A stretch of 64,000 bases of DNA from Lolium rigidum (GCF_022539505.1 NC_061508.1:348639484-348703483), one strand, 5' to 3'; shown: positions 11,203 through 23,090, counted from the first letter of the stretch. Notes: generated from the letters alone by a model not told the origin. Numbers and translations are program-made.

Positions 11203-13792
11203 ATGGATAAACTATTCGAGGGTCTGGATGAAGACTCTAACCTTTCGGTTAGGGAGATGAAATCTAGATTCTTGGAATACGATGCTGAGAAAAAGTTTAA
11301 GAGGATGAAGTCCAAAGCCAAATGGCACAAATGACTGCCATGCTTAAGAACCTGACTAGTGGGACTTCTAGTGGGGCTTCAAAGCCCCTCCGGAAAGTTT
11401 CCATGAAGTCAATCATGACTATCCCAAAAACACTTCACCCATGCCTCATATAAACCATAGTGGGAATATTCCCCATTTTGATGGAACTCACTTTCCTTTT
11501 TGGAAATCTTCTATGGAGTCTCATATTCGCAGCTGCAGTGTGGAGTTGTGGGAGATCATTGTTGACGGATATCGGAAGCCACAAGATCCCGTTCGGTTGA
11601 CCTCCACCGAATTCTACAACTGTCAACTCAATGCTTCTGCACGTGACAAGATTTGGAGTGGCATCAACCGCAAACTCCTTGATCAAGTCAATGACATTGA
11701 CTCCGCTAAAGAGTTGTTGGATCGGATTGTAGTACTTCAAGAGGGAACCGATCTGATCCAATCAGCTCTCTATGAGTCCGCAAAGCAGGAGGCAACTATG
11801 TTCATGATTAGAGAAGGAGAATCCTTGGCCGATGCCTATGGAAGACTTGGTGCTCTTAGAGTGAAGGTCAAGGGCCTTGGATGTGAAAAATACAATGATG
11901 GTTTTGAGATGAATGAACAATTCATCAAGTCAAAGGTCATTGCCATGATTGCAGTCAAGCAAAAGGATACCAACCTTGCACTCAACTTGCAAATCCTTAC
12001 CAAGCAAGCTGATCTGAACGCAGATGATTTAGTCTCCTATGTGACAGCCAATGAAAACATGGCCAAGACAAGAGAAAGGCTCATGGCAATGACCCGTGTC
12101 GATGAATCCTCACACAATCTTTCCTTGAAGGCTAGGGTTGACTTTGAGAGTGAAGAAGTCTATGAAATCGAAGAATATGAAGAGATGACATCAACTAGTG
12201 ACATTGCAACTGACTTTGCCTTCTTTGCCAAGAAGTACAAGGTGAAGTTTCCAACATTCCTCAATGAGAAGAAGAAGAGAACGTGCTACAACTGTGATGA
12301 AGATGGTCACTTTGCAAATGAGTGCCCTTATGAGAAAAGGGTAGACAAGCCAAAGTTTTTCAAAGGAGTCAAGCCAAGATTGAAGCCCAACCCAATCAAC
12401 GATCGATACAAGAAGAACAAGGGAAGAGCATTTGTTGGGGGTGAGTACACTTCTGATGAAGAGGAACAAGATGAAGAGAAGGAGGTCAGAGTGGCCGGTT
12501 TGGCTTTTTCCAAACCTGGGTCACTCTTCACATATGACTACTCCAAGGATTACTCCACGGAGAATGATATTGGTTCTTCCTTCATGGCAAGAACAACTCA
12601 TGATGATGACTCCGATGACTCTCCTTTCTCTACAACAGTCGGCTCTTGTCTAATGGCAAGGAAAACAAAGGTAATGGAATCCCCACCTTCTTTATCTAGT
12701 GTTCTTGATGGTGAAACTGAAAATCAAGAAGAAATGGTTTTACTCAAGGAACTTTACAAAGTTAGATGCACCCTTCGTGGTGAAGCTCTTGTCAAGTTTG
12801 ATTTCTTGATGGACTCCCTCAAAAGGATGAGTCCATTGAGGAATTAGAATATCATTTAAATGAGAAAGAACGGAGATTCAATCTCCTAAGACAAGAGCTA
12901 AAAACTGAAAGGTGCATATCTCAAGGCCTTAAGCAACAAATTGAAACTTTTGAACTAGATAAAGTTAAGGACATTGAAACTATTGAAAGGGCTCAATTGT
13001 TGGCCAAAGAGCTCGATGCTTCAAAGAAGGAGCTTGAAGTTGCTCATGCTTCTCTCACTAGGGATCTTGACCACCTTGAAAGAGCTAACAAGCTTGTTAA
13101 GGATGAGCTCAAGAAACTTGGGGAGAACCATGAACTACTCCAAGAAACCTACAAGAAGGCTCTTGGATCAATAAATGATCCTATTATTGATAAAAATGTT
13201 GCTAGTTCCTCTACCTCATTTACTAGCGAGCATGCCAAACTTGTTGAGGAACATGTCCGTTTGCAAGAGGAACTATCTTTGCATGTTGAGACCAATACAT
13301 ATCTTGAATCCTTGGTAACCAAATATGGTCTTAACTATCATCCTAATGAATCGGCTTGTGAGCAAGCAACTATTCTTGAGGAAAATGTTGGGGTTGAAGA
13401 AAGAACTTGCCAAATTCACCACCACCAAGAATAAGATGGGATTGGATGACCTCTGGAGTAAGTAAATGTCAAACAATCAAAAGCATGGACTTGGGTATGA
13501 TCCCAAGCCCTACAAGAAGAACAACTACAAGAAGGAGAAGCCCGCTCAAGAAAAGAACCAGAAGGTCACTAATGATGGCAAAGCCTCGAAGGGAAAAGCC
13601 ACTAGTGGTGACCGCACGGGGCCAAATAGTCACTATACTTTATTTATTGATTATTATGGTGATGTTTATACTAACTATGTTGGACCTCGTAATGGCTATG
13701 CTTATAAAGGGTACTCAATTTGGGTACCAAAAGATCTTGTTGCCATGACTAGGAAACCCATTAATCGATGGGTTCCTAAAACCTCTACTTGA
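11203..13792 (+). pseudogene. gag: gag of Copia element E4 (Sirevirus-like), frameshifted
   Basis: The gag frame opens at 11203 (MDKLFEGLDED), breaks near 11330, runs as one 468-codon ORF from 11441 to 12847, then continues in other frames to 13434 and 13792. The main ORF has the N-terminal FDGTHFPFWKSSMESHI motif of DUF4219, a UBN2-type capsid core and a CCHC zinc knuckle, CYNCDEDGHFANEC, near residues 283-296. The part after 12850 is a long Lys/Glu/Leu-rich coiled coil, and the last 100 residues are basic. A long gag with C-terminal coiled coil is typical of the Sirevirus branch of Copia. At least three frameshifts (near 11330, 12830 and 13395) plus a stop at 13790 show it is dead. Confidence 0.8.
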
Positions 13793-13827
13793 TTTTGTAG
13801 GGGTATTCCTGCAGTGGTCCAAAATGA

Positions 13828-14476
13828 GTGTTTGATAGTGAATGCACCAATCATATGGCCGGAGGAAGAGGTGTGCTTGAACAATTCATAGAATATGTAA
13901 ACAAGAAGTCAAGCATCACATTTGGTGACAATTCAAAGGGAAAGGTACTTGGGTATGGCAAGGTGGCAATCTCTAAGGACTTGTGCCTTGAGACGGTCAT
14001 GCTTGTTGAATCCCTTGGCTATAATTTGCTTTCTATATATCACCTTGAGGATGTCGGCTATAATTCATATTTTACTAAGTATTGTGTGAAAGTATTTAGG
14101 AGTGATAATCTCAAATTGGTCCTTGTTGGATATGTTGAGAACAACCTCTACATGGTTGACCTATCGAAAGAGAGCCCCTCTCCCTCCACATGTCTAATGG
14201 AGGCCAAACATGACGAAGGCTGGCTTTGGCATCGCCGCCTTGGTCATGTCAATATGAGAAATCTTAAACAACTCCTAAAGGGTGAGCACATTGTTGGACT
14301 AACCGGCATTTCCTTTGAGAAAGATCGTGTATGCAGTGCATGTGTAGCGGGAAAACAACTCAAGAAGAGACATCCTATCAAGAGTATAGTCACCTCTTCT
14401 AGGCCTTTGGAGCTCCTTCACTTGGATCTCTTTTGGCCATCACATTATGATACTCTTGGTGGAAGCAAGTATGGAC
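13828..14476 (+). pseudogene. pol: Copia E4 protease relic, GAG-pre-integrase and start of integrase
   Basis: The frame opens at the protease active site, which reads FDSECTNHM where functional Copia proteases have D-S/T-G; the glycine is replaced by glutamate. It is followed by GAG-pre-integrase sequence (LWHRRLGHVNMRNLKQLLKG) and the first zinc ligands of integrase: H at RLGH and a C-x2-C pair in VCSACVAGKQ. Homology stops inside the integrase at SKYGL (about 14476), where a GC-rich LINE-like tail takes over. The rest of pol (integrase core, RT, RNase H) and the 3' LTR are absent from the window. Confidence 0.8.
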
Positions 14477-15342
14477 TGGCCGTCTGCGTTGGAGGATGCC
14501 GAGGCGGCGGCCTCGGGTAGGTGGTTGTGAGCCGGGGCGGTGGCCCCGAAAGGCGGTGCGGCAACATCTCTATGGTGCAGGGATGCGGCTTGTCACGGCT
14601 TGGGTGGCGACCCTGTTTGTGTGGGAAGTAGGGCAGTCGGCTCGGTCGGACGCGTCCTAGAGGGGACGATCGGACGTTATGTCGGGGCGGCGGCCCCGGA
14701 TGAGTTGGTGTGATGCTCGTGGTCTGCGGCCTTTTGCCTTGTGCAGCTTGGGTTGCGGGTGTGCGGTTCGTGCGGCGTCGCAGCTCGATAGCGAGCGGTG
14801 GTACGTCGGAGCGGCGGCTTCGAATGTTCGTCATCTTCGAGGGTGCTTGACCTTGGGTCACTTGGGTGATAAGGTGACTCTCGACGGTGGGCTTGGGCGG
14901 AAACGACAATGGCGTTGAGCATGGTTTGGTTGCTGCAAGACCGTGTTAGTCGGCTCCATCCCGGCGTGTCCGAATGTCTTCAGGTTGGCCTCCTCTTTGG
15001 GTGGTGTACGATGACCTTCGAGGGGCGGTTCGACGGTGAAGGTCCTTTTCGGCGCAGGTCTTGTGCATCTCCTCTCCGCGGCTCGTCGTCAGAATCGGAG
15101 CTGCCGGCCTTTTCTTTAGGAGCCATCTGTTTGGCATAGGCCAACTCGAGCTTCGCGTTTGTGTAGCTTATGTGGGTAGCCAGGGTGGCTCGGTGTGCCT
15201 TCGTGGCGTCGTGTGGGTGGGTGTGGGCTTGGCCCTGTCTTTGTAGGTTTTTGCCTGGTTTTCTCCTAAAAACCGGGCACCTTCTGCTTAATTAATGGAT
15301 GAGGCAAAGCTTTTGCCTCCGTTTCAAAAAAAGAAAGAAATG
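14477..15342 (+). mobile_element. 5'-truncated LINE-like 3' end with poly(A)
   Basis: A GC-rich stretch without a credible ORF ends in a TTTTGCCTGGTTTTC...AAAAACCGGGCA hairpin-like segment, then TTAATTAATGGATGAGGCAA and an A-rich tail (15325-15342). Such ends are typical of plant LINE 3' UTRs inserted by target-primed reverse transcription. The 5' end joins the Copia integrase at 14476 without any LINE coding sequence, as expected of 5' truncation. The target duplication is at best 4-6 bp around ATGGA. The Copia frame does not resume after the tail, so either a deletion accompanied insertion or the Copia element was already truncated. Confidence 0.55.
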
Positions 15343-15449
15343 GAGCAGGGACTTAGCAGGCTAGCACTCACGTGTGGCCACAGATGGCATCTCAGTGTTA
15401 GTTCGTTCTCACGTCGTTATACACGCGTCGAACATTGAAAAGGTGTGTA

Positions 15450-16415
15450 GCTACCCTCCTTTGTAGCTAGTAATTTTTGAACCTCCAATATAAAAAATGC
15501 AACAACTTAAGTTAGGAAACTCGGATTTAGATGAAACCATTTTTTTGTAAAGAGGATGAAAAGATATACCCCACAGAGAGCGAAAAACTCAATAACAAGT
15601 GGGGTAGATTTTTATATGGATTTTAGAGTGAAACCTCTCAATACGAGAAACCGAGAAAAACTCCAATATCGAAAATGCAACAAGTGATTCATGCGGAATC
15701 CATTTTTGGTGATTTAGAGCTTGACATTGAAATAAACTCAAGCTCTAAAACACCACATGTATAAGATCCAAATAACAATTAAGAAAGATGATGCAAGGAT
15801 GCAAATGTTTGAGATCTCCGAAGGATACGATCGAGTTACTCACTCGAGAGCCCTCTTGATAGTACGACAACTAAACTATTAACCGGTCTCCAACTACACC
15901 ATGAGATCGGTAAGAAAGAAAAAATATCAAGAGCAAACCTTAACCTTGCGGTTTCACTTGAGCTCGATGATGACGATCTTGACCGCAACAAGATGGAACC
16001 CCTTTCTTGATTGTGCTTGCTTGAGGAGGTCTTGTGGATTAATCCCCCATAATCCACCATGGGAGAGCTTCTTCTTCGGCACAACTTCACATATCCATAA
16101 ACATCATATGGATGGCAAGCTTCAAGCAAATGATCTCTTCGAGTTGGCTCATCTTGAACTTGCACTTCATTTCTTCATTCTTCATCATGTTGATCTCTTG
16201 AAGTTAAACTTGATGGCTCACTTCATCTTCATCTTCAAGACATACTTGACACTTAATATTCTTCATCAATTTCTTCTTATTGCAACCTTGAAGTCAACAT
16301 ACGGTTCAAGCATTACCTATGGACAACTCATACAAATATAACTCAATGCAAACATTAATCCATAGAAATTATCATTAATTACCAAAACCACAGAAGGGGC
16401 CTCCATGCACTTTCA
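15450..16415 (-). repeat. Copia-type LTR, antisense, 3' end unclear
   Basis: On the - strand this starts with TGAAAGTGCATGGAGGCC at 16415 and runs through GGTTTTGGTAATTAATGAT, the opening of a common grass Copia (Sirevirus-like) LTR class. It contains runs of ATGAAG/TTGAAG triplets. Near the distal side two similar segments (15480-15530 and 15650-15690, both around CTCCAATAT and AAAATGCAACAA) suggest an internal duplication. No CA end or primer-binding site could be fixed, so the 3' border is approximate. The copy is solo or truncated. Confidence 0.5.
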
Positions 16416-17030
16416 GTTAACACGAAAGTTCATGTTATCAATAAGTAGTCTATTTTCACAAGTAGATAGATGACAACTCCCCTAGAGACACCGACCCCAG
16501 ACATACTCGATCGGAAGCTATTGTGTATAAATCTAACATGAATACCCCCGGCCAAGAGGGCAGAACAAATCAAGTCTGCTTGGAGCTAACCCTAGAACTA
16601 GAGCAAAGCCCTTGTAATCGACTTACAATCAATCTAGCAAAGAAGCAGGAGTAGATATTCACCTCCAAAGCGAGGGGTCGAATCTAGGCACATTGTAAAC
16701 TTAGAAATTCATCATAAACTTTGAATTTTAAAAAATAAAAATGACATTTATTATTGGTTCCAAGACATAATTGTTCATAGAGAACTTGATCTAGCTTAGG
16801 AAACCACTGGTTGTGTGATTTCTGTCGTTCCTATACCCATGTACTAAATCCATCTATGGCCAAACACATTGCTCGAGCATCCATAACCAGTGTTAGAGCC
16901 CCCCTCTATACCTAGGGACACTCCTCCACCTCCAGGGGACGCCTTCCCATCTTCGCTCACAACCCATCCACCTCTCACGGGGGCCCCGGTCCACCTCCCT
17001 AACGCTGCCACACTTTTTTCCATTGTAAGA
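16416..17030. other. No gene recognised
   Basis: Mixed AT-rich sequence. Around 16590-16690 it resembles the U5 end of a Gypsy LTR (acidic GGAGTAGATATTCACC-like text), and at 16890-17020 there is a C-rich patch with a 71-codon ORF that has no domain. I see no supported gene. Confidence 0.4.
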
Positions 17031-17770
17031 CTTTCCTTCTGCGTTGTGATAGGTATGATGTTCATATTTAGCTATAGGTTGGTGGTTCTATATATGATTA
17101 ATTGACCCCAGCTAGAACTCAATCTATTTTTATACTAAACAATTATACTTTTTAACTTATTTTATCAGACCATGGACCTGATGAGTACAATTTTATGCTT
17201 AGTGTCATAGTTAACAAGATAATAATGTTTGTGAGCATATAGTGTTATTTTCATGTGGCTGGAATGTATATGTCACAAAAAAATCTGAAGTTGTATGTTG
17301 TAGTAAAAGTTCTCTTTGAATTACTATTTTCATAGTTGCATAACTTATGTGTCGTGTATACATATATGTATTTGTATGTATGCATGTGCGCTTGTGTATA
17401 TGTTCTAATATCCAAAAAAATGTCATGATAGAGATCTCTAAAGCATCTGCCTCACCGGATATCTTGGTAGTGGTTCTAGTGTATTATTATGTAAGTTCAA
17501 TTATGAAAGCTTCTAGAGTTTAAATTTAGATGCGGGTGAATATGTCTTTCAAGTTGGGTTAAGTAATAAATTGACAAAAAGTGAATTCTTTGCACTTGGT
17601 ATTGAGATAGCATCGCTTTACCATCGTCAATACTTATAAAATTATGGAACATTCCACTTTTACATGCATGCGTTTTTATTTACTTTGTATGCTCACCTTG
17701 AATCTTGGAATCATCTGATGTACATATGTACTGTTGCCATCTACTCAAATAAGAGCATGAAATAAACACA
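17031..17770 (+). repeat. AT-rich duplicated block, copy A
   Basis: About 700 bp matches 30909-31620 in direct orientation. Landmarks found in both are ACTAAACAATT, AGACCATGGACCT, TTTTCATGTGG, TGTGCGCTTGTGTATATG and the A-run after CTAATATCC. There is no ORF of note. Both copies lie upstream of a U2-like locus (1.5 kb and 0.66 kb away), so they appear to be arms of one segmental duplication. Confidence 0.75.
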
Positions 17771-19040
17771 CGGTTGACGATTAGATTGCTTTGTTTCTTT
17801 GTGATATATGCTATTGCTTCATGGCGCAAATTTGCTCATTCAAATTAAGCCTTCAATCAACAATATTTTTGACATAAAGTATACTAGTTCACTAGCAAAA
17901 TTTAATATTAGGGTGCTCCTCTCCGGGTAGGGGGGGGGGGGTCGGGGTCGTTGAGTTTGCTAAGCCCATGGGTTGGCTTTGCAGATGGCATCTAGAAGCC
18001 CGAGTAAACCGGCCGGAATAATAGCACACTCAAGCACAAGGCCGATGAGAAACAAAAGAATGAAGCACACATTTTGTAACATATTGAGATGATCCACAAG
18101 AGGGAAAACTAGAATAAAGAATTAAAATCCTTTTCCTCTGTATATTTAGTTCTCTGCAATTATTCAACTATTACTTGTGGACCACATGTAAGTTATTTTA
18201 TGACAAGGCATAATTTATTATCTAGAATTGAGATTTTGGATCATGATCATACTATTGTACCTTGGTGGAATTAAAATTAGAGGTCCAAGGGTAAAACTGT
18301 AACTAGTCGCCATGCCTAGAAAAATGTATTGTGAACGTAAGGTCTTAATTTGCACCATTTACTCTTAATTTTGCAAATATGCAAATATGTTAACTCTTAC
18401 AACTTGACTTTAAGCTGGAATAAGGCATCCTTGTGATATTCTTTGATACAAGTTCTTCAATCAAATGTCAAGATTAGACTTTTTGTCCGAACATCATTTT
18501 TGCAGTGCTATTGCAGTGAACATGTTAAATATTTGTGGCATGATTGCGTAAAATTTTCTCAACTTCGAAAGCCTTAGTTGCGTGAATGCAATAATCACTC
18601 AAAGTGGTACTGTAGACATGGACACATTTTTCAACATACAAGTTCAACCATTATGTTTGTAGGAATATACGAGTAGAGTTTACAAGAAAGAATAATTATG
18701 AAATATTTATGTGAAATTTATATGGACCAATCTCAATAATCATTTTGCATGCCGTACTTGAGATTATAACACATATTGGTTGGCAAAAAATAAAATCTGA
18801 GGGGAACCTACTAATGTTATCTTAGCACGGTGTAACAAAGCATAGAGATGAGCATGAGTTGCCCTAAATTTTGGTGCCCTGTGCGGTGCACATTTGTTTT
18901 GGTGTAAACAAAGCCGAGGTAAACAGGTAGCTGCTTGTTTACAGTAAGGAGTCGTTTCCACGTGAAGCTGCTAATCTCACACATATTCCACCATTTGAAA
19001 CTCAGTTTTTTTTTTGAAACTTGAAACTCAGTTTTAAGTT
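17771..19040. other. AT-rich intergenic DNA, no gene seen
   Basis: There are no long ORFs or exon-like GC patches. A G-run (13 G) is at 17927-17941. This stretch has no counterpart in the second duplicated block, so it was inserted in copy A or deleted from copy B. Confidence 0.5.
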
Positions 19041-19216
19041 TGTGAGAAGAGGTTGCTCTGAGATCGTTTTGGACATACCGCGGGCATTGGTGCACGTTAG
19101 TCCTGATTCCCTTTGATCCACGCCCGTGGGCCGCTACCTTTTTAGATGGGCTTGTAGGAGGCCCGAGAGCCAGGTTTTCTACATCGCTGGTTCTGGCTAC
19201 GACATGTCGCACAAAT

Positions 19217-19267
19217 AGTCCCACATCGCTCGCGATATGTAACAGAGGCGGTTCACGGACCAATAAA
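19217..19267 (+). promoter_or_regulatory. Plant snRNA promoter of U2-like locus 1 (USE and TATA)
   Basis: AGTCCCACATCG (19217-19228) is the plant upstream sequence element, and AATAAA (19262-19267) is the TATA-like box. 33 bp separate them and the TATA starts 33 bp before the ATACC RNA start. This is the spacing of polymerase II snRNA genes (U1, U2, U4, U5) in plants. Confidence 0.75.
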
Positions 19268-19294
19268 CAGGGGCGCACGCGTACGGTGGAAATC

Positions 19295-19508
19295 ATACCA
19301 ACCAGATCCTACACTTCCGTCAGGGGTCTCCCCGGCGGCAAGTGTAGAATATCTGGTTTAAAATTTAATATCTGGTATATATGTTGACTCTTGGGCCAAC
19401 ATGGTGTTAAACGATTTATTTTGGGGAGGGCCCGCAACAGTAGCTTGCTGCTGGAGGTCCTGAGCGTCGCCGTTGCGTAGCACTCCAGCTCCGGTGGACG
19501 TACCCCAA
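19295..19508 (+). ncRNA. U2 snRNA-like locus 1 with replaced 5' stem-loop
   Basis: The RNA would start ATACC like U2. Later parts are recognisable: AAGTGTAG, TTTAATATCTGGTAT, an Sm-like GATTTATTTTGG near 19414, then AGCTTGCTGCTGGAGGTCCTG and the terminal ACCCCAACC of stem-loops III/IV. The normal stem-loop I (CTCGGCCTTTTGGCTAAGATC) is replaced by unrelated sequence that folds into a strong hairpin: CTACACTT (19309-19316) pairs with AAGTGTAG (19340-19347), with an inner GGGGTCTCCCC. That hairpin would bury part of the branch-site recognition region, which is itself altered (GTAGAATA rather than GTAGTA). It is either a decayed U2 copy or a divergent variant; the promoter remains canonical. Confidence 0.6.
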
Positions 19509-19768
19509 CCAAAACCAACGGAAAACGATTCGATGGTCAGATGTGAATCAACACAGGATCCACACATAACACCCCAAGCCTCCCCGAGAGGGAAGCCGGA
19601 ACGGCCGGGACTGCTAGTTATTGAAGCGTACGAGGTCGTGGCGAGCATGTTGCCTGGCGTGATCGGTTTCGTCGGCAACAGCTGCAACCCGCACCGCCGC
19701 TCGTCAGGGGTCGCAGGTCAGAAACAAGGGAGGTGAGGATATTTTTCCATGCTCGACAGTCCACCTGA

Positions 19769-21548
19769 GAGCATCTCTAGCTGCGGCTCCCAATAACTCC
19801 CAATTAATGCGGCGTTTGGGGACATCGTTCCTAGCCACCGTCCGCCAAACATAATTTGAGATTTTTAAAATTTAATGGAAAATAGTTGAATTTATTCAAA
19901 CTTGTTATATATTACATAGATTCGAACGAAAATAGATGAAACTTAAACCTAAACCCTAATCTACTAGTACTTGCGGCGGCTATAGGGGTCGTAGTACTGG
20001 TGAAAATTGTACATGCCGTCGACGACGACGTCCTACTTGCCGCGCTCATCGGGCTCGTCGATGGTCTCGTCCTTCACCGCGCCGCTGGGCCTAGCTTCGT
20101 CGTTGTTCGTGAGGTCGACTACCGGCATCCCAGCATCGCGGATGGACATGGTGATCGCCGCGTCGAGGTTGCCCTTCCAGGCGTCCTTGTCGTTCAACGA
20201 CGCCATGAACGCCGCGTGCAACCCTGGGTAGTCCTCGGGGTTGTCGATGTTGGCGATGAGGCGTTGCCGCCGCTCGTACACCGCCATCCGCGCGGCCTTC
20301 GCAGCTTCCTCGTCGTCCTGATCCTCCTTCACCTCCGGCTTCGGAACGAGGAGGGCACCGCCGGCGCGCCTATGTTGCTGCCGCGCTGGTTCGCGGATGT
20401 TGACACTGTTGCCGCCGCGCCTCCAAGTCGCGGGCGGCATCGCGTACTCCGGTTCTTCCTTCACCTCGCGCTTCGGCAAGCTGTACGGTGTGGGGCGGTG
20501 CGAGGAAGGCGTCGATCGCGTCGGCCCCGAAGAAGAAGAGTTCGAGGAGGACGAGTACGTCCTTCTCGGTTGCCAGCGCGCTGCAGCTGAAGGAGATGGT
20601 GGTGGGAAGCTGGCATCTCAAATCTTGCGGCGCTCTTGTGGATGTCGTCGATGACGTTCGGGAGGGTGCGCCCGGGAACGCCCCAGAAACGGACGAGCCC
20701 CTCCTTGTTCCACGTACTCCTCCGGTCGACGAGGCCGTCGGTGCTGTTCATGTCGGCGTCGTACTGCGCCTGGAAGAAGTCCGCCCACCAGTCGCCGTTG
20801 CCGATGGGGCCCAGGTGGGATAGGTGCGCTCCTCGGCAGTGAGGCAAGCGCGCTGGGTCCTGTTCGCATCCCTCCAGCGTTCGGTTCCCGGCGGCAGCGG
20901 CGGGACGCCGACCCCGTTGACGGCCATCCTCTAGCCGTCGCTGCTTGGCAGGCGCATGTCCGGCGGGACAGGGTACCTTGTGTGGTAGATCACCCACGCC
21001 TCCGCCACCGTGAGGCTGCCGCGGCCGAAGCCGTTCGCCGCGAGGATGTTCTTGCGGGAGTACGATATTGGCACCGAGGAAGGAGGTGCGGCGAGATTAG
21101 AAGCGACGAGATTGGAATGGGGAACATGGCGAGAGAAAGGAGGGGCGCTCTTTATTGTACAACGGCGGCACGCGAGGCGGCAGCGGGGCGTTGGCCGCAA
21201 TAAACGCCGGCGCGGATGGCCACGTGGCCATGCATGACGAGACGCTTCACTGCGTAGCCTGGGAAAACTGGGCGCCTTTAACGTCGTTTCACCGATGGTA
21301 GGCGACGGGGTTTTAGACTTCTGTGTCACTGACGCGCCAGGCCCGTCACTCCTCGTCCTCTCTTCTTGTTGTGTCCGGCGTGCCCGAAGCGTACCTTGTG
21401 GACCGGGGACGGGCTCGGGGCGCCGGACACCATATTGGGCCGCGCGGACGGAAAGGGACTTCAAGGCGCGCGGCCATAACCGAAAAAATATCCGACGCGC
21501 CCCACAAATCTTTAGGGGTTGTTTTAGGAGATGCGGATGAAGATGCTG
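19769..21548. mobile_element. DNA transposon with TGA target duplication
   Basis: The left end GAGCATCTCTAGCTGCGGCTCC and the right end, whose reverse complement starts CAGCATCTTCATCCGC, are imperfect inverted repeats flanked by TGA on both sides (19766-19768 and 21549-21551). The right 190 bp, with GACGGGCTCGGGGCGCCGGA, match 61236-61415, so the family occurs twice in the window. It encloses a decayed - strand gene. A 3-bp duplication and this terminal sequence suggest a PIF/Harbinger-like element; no transposase motif is visible. Confidence 0.55.
20033..20997 (-). pseudogene. Transposon-borne gene of unknown function, frameshifted
   Basis: On the - strand two overlapping frames share one protein. 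The upstream frame includes PIGNGDWWADFFQAQYDADM and LVDRRSTWNKEGLVRFWGVP and runs to a Q/L-rich stretch (HHLLQLQR). The downstream frame from 20479 includes PAARQQHRR-like basic sequence and YERRQRLIANIDNPEDYPGL, then an acidic end. The break lies near 20480-20620. I recognise it only as a conserved hypothetical protein that recurs in grass DNA transposons. No DDE motif was found, so I infer no function. Confidence 0.35.
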
Positions 21549-21639
21549 TGACTTATTTGTATTCTAACCTAAGTTGGCATTTGGACGCTGCATTGCAAAC
21601 AAGGACGGATCCATGATACATCTACCACGTCATAGGTAC

Positions 21640-23090
21640 TTGCTAGAGGTCATGTCCAACGCCGGCTACCCATCCCATGTCCACGCGTCCGGATGGGTCG
21701 CGACGGACAAAAACGTGGACCAACGCTGCCATGCATCCTAAACGCGGATAGCCGCGGTGTCCGGGACGACCCAAACCCGACCTAAATCTGTGCCAGGTTT
21801 GCGTGGCCGTGGATGGCACGCGGCGTCCTTGCGCGTCCGTCTGGTCCGTGTGTCTGACCCACCTGTTGATGCCCGAGTCCTATTAAATGTGGACTGGGGA
21901 GAGTGACTGTCCCCACTCCCCACTCCACTCCCCACGCATGAGCTCGAGCTCGAGCTTCCGCGCCGACATGGCCCCGAAGCGCGAGTTCGAGCCATCGGCG
22001 AACGACCACGAGGCCAGCAGCAGCCGGCGACCGGATCTACATCACCGTCGTGGTGGCGCAGATCTTCTAGGAGGCCGGTGCCCCAATGCCGTGGGCCGAC
22101 GTGCACCTCCCCCACGGCTGGCACCTGAGCCCAAATCGGGTTCCGGTGTCGCCGATCCTGGCCACCGGCCGCGCACGCCTGTCGGAGATCCATAGGCGGC
22201 GCGCGCAGCTGCCGGAGGACCTTCGGGAGGACCCCGCCTACAGCGACACAAGTCCCTACTGACTTGTGGTTCGTGGTGGAGCACGATGCGCGCGGGCGCA
22301 CCTGCTTCACGTCGGCGCTGACGAGACCTCGCGCGCACGCCGGCTAGGAGGGTTGGCCGCCGCCCCGGCAGCCTCTACATCGACGAGCCCGCGGCTACTC
22401 TGCCGTGGGCTGCAGCAGCGCCACAAGCCCAGCCCGAGGAGGAGGACGATCCCGAGCTGTGCGCCGCGCTCACGGCGTCCCGTGAGGTCAACGACCTCGA
22501 GGAGTAGGCCAAATGGCCGCACCTTGCAGAGGTGCTGCGCCTCCGCGCTGGAGGAGGAGGCCAGGAAGGCCAAGGAGGACACCGAAGCATGGGCGTTCCT
22601 TGCCATGGCGCTCCGGGAGGAGGCCACGCGCCAAGTCGCGCTCCGGCACGAGGCAGAGCTTCAGGCCGTTGCGGCCGAGCAGCGGCAGAAGGAGGCGGCA
22701 CGGCTGGCACGCTTGCGTAGGCCGGTAGCCCTCCAGACCCGCACTCCGCCTGGGAAAGGGCGCAGTGGTCGCCCTGGCCGCCGGGGGGGGGAGGGGGCGT
22801 CGTCCTCATCGATGGCGACGACGACGAGTACTACTAGGAGTAGGGTGGCGCACCGGTGGCCACCGCATCCCAAACCCTGGACTAGGGTTTCCCTTTTTTT
22901 AGTTTAAAGCCCATATAGGGCTTTCTTTTGTGTAAAAATTGCCCAAAATAGGGCTAAGTTTAAATGAACTTTAGTTTAAATTTAATTTTTTTGTTTTCTT
23001 TCTTTTGTTGTCTTTGACTTTTGTGCTGCCTCGTCCGCGCGTTAGACGACCGACTTGCTGCCATGAGGCCATTATGTGATAGGAGCAGTC
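21640..23090. mobile_element. GC-rich DNA-transposon-like segment with captured or decayed coding sequence
   Basis: This starts with a GC-rich TCATGTCCAACGCCGGCTAC flank and CCGGATGGGTCGCG text, and continues with a decayed + strand coding stretch (about 21940-22860) whose pieces lie in different frames, such as WADVHLPHGWHLSPN near 22100. It ends with a transcript-like 3' segment rich in T and A (22890-23000). No intact ORF or clear inverted repeat was fixed. The composition matches gene-bearing non-autonomous DNA transposons of Triticeae, but the class is open. Confidence 0.35.

Noticed and set aside
14445..15246. Several ORFs of 60-154 codons on both strands
   Set aside because: They lie in the GC-rich non-coding tail of a LINE-like insertion and share no recognisable domain.
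22266..22907. 213-codon + strand ORF
   Set aside because: Arg/Ala/Ser-rich reading through decayed transposon-borne sequence; other frames carry the more protein-like pieces.
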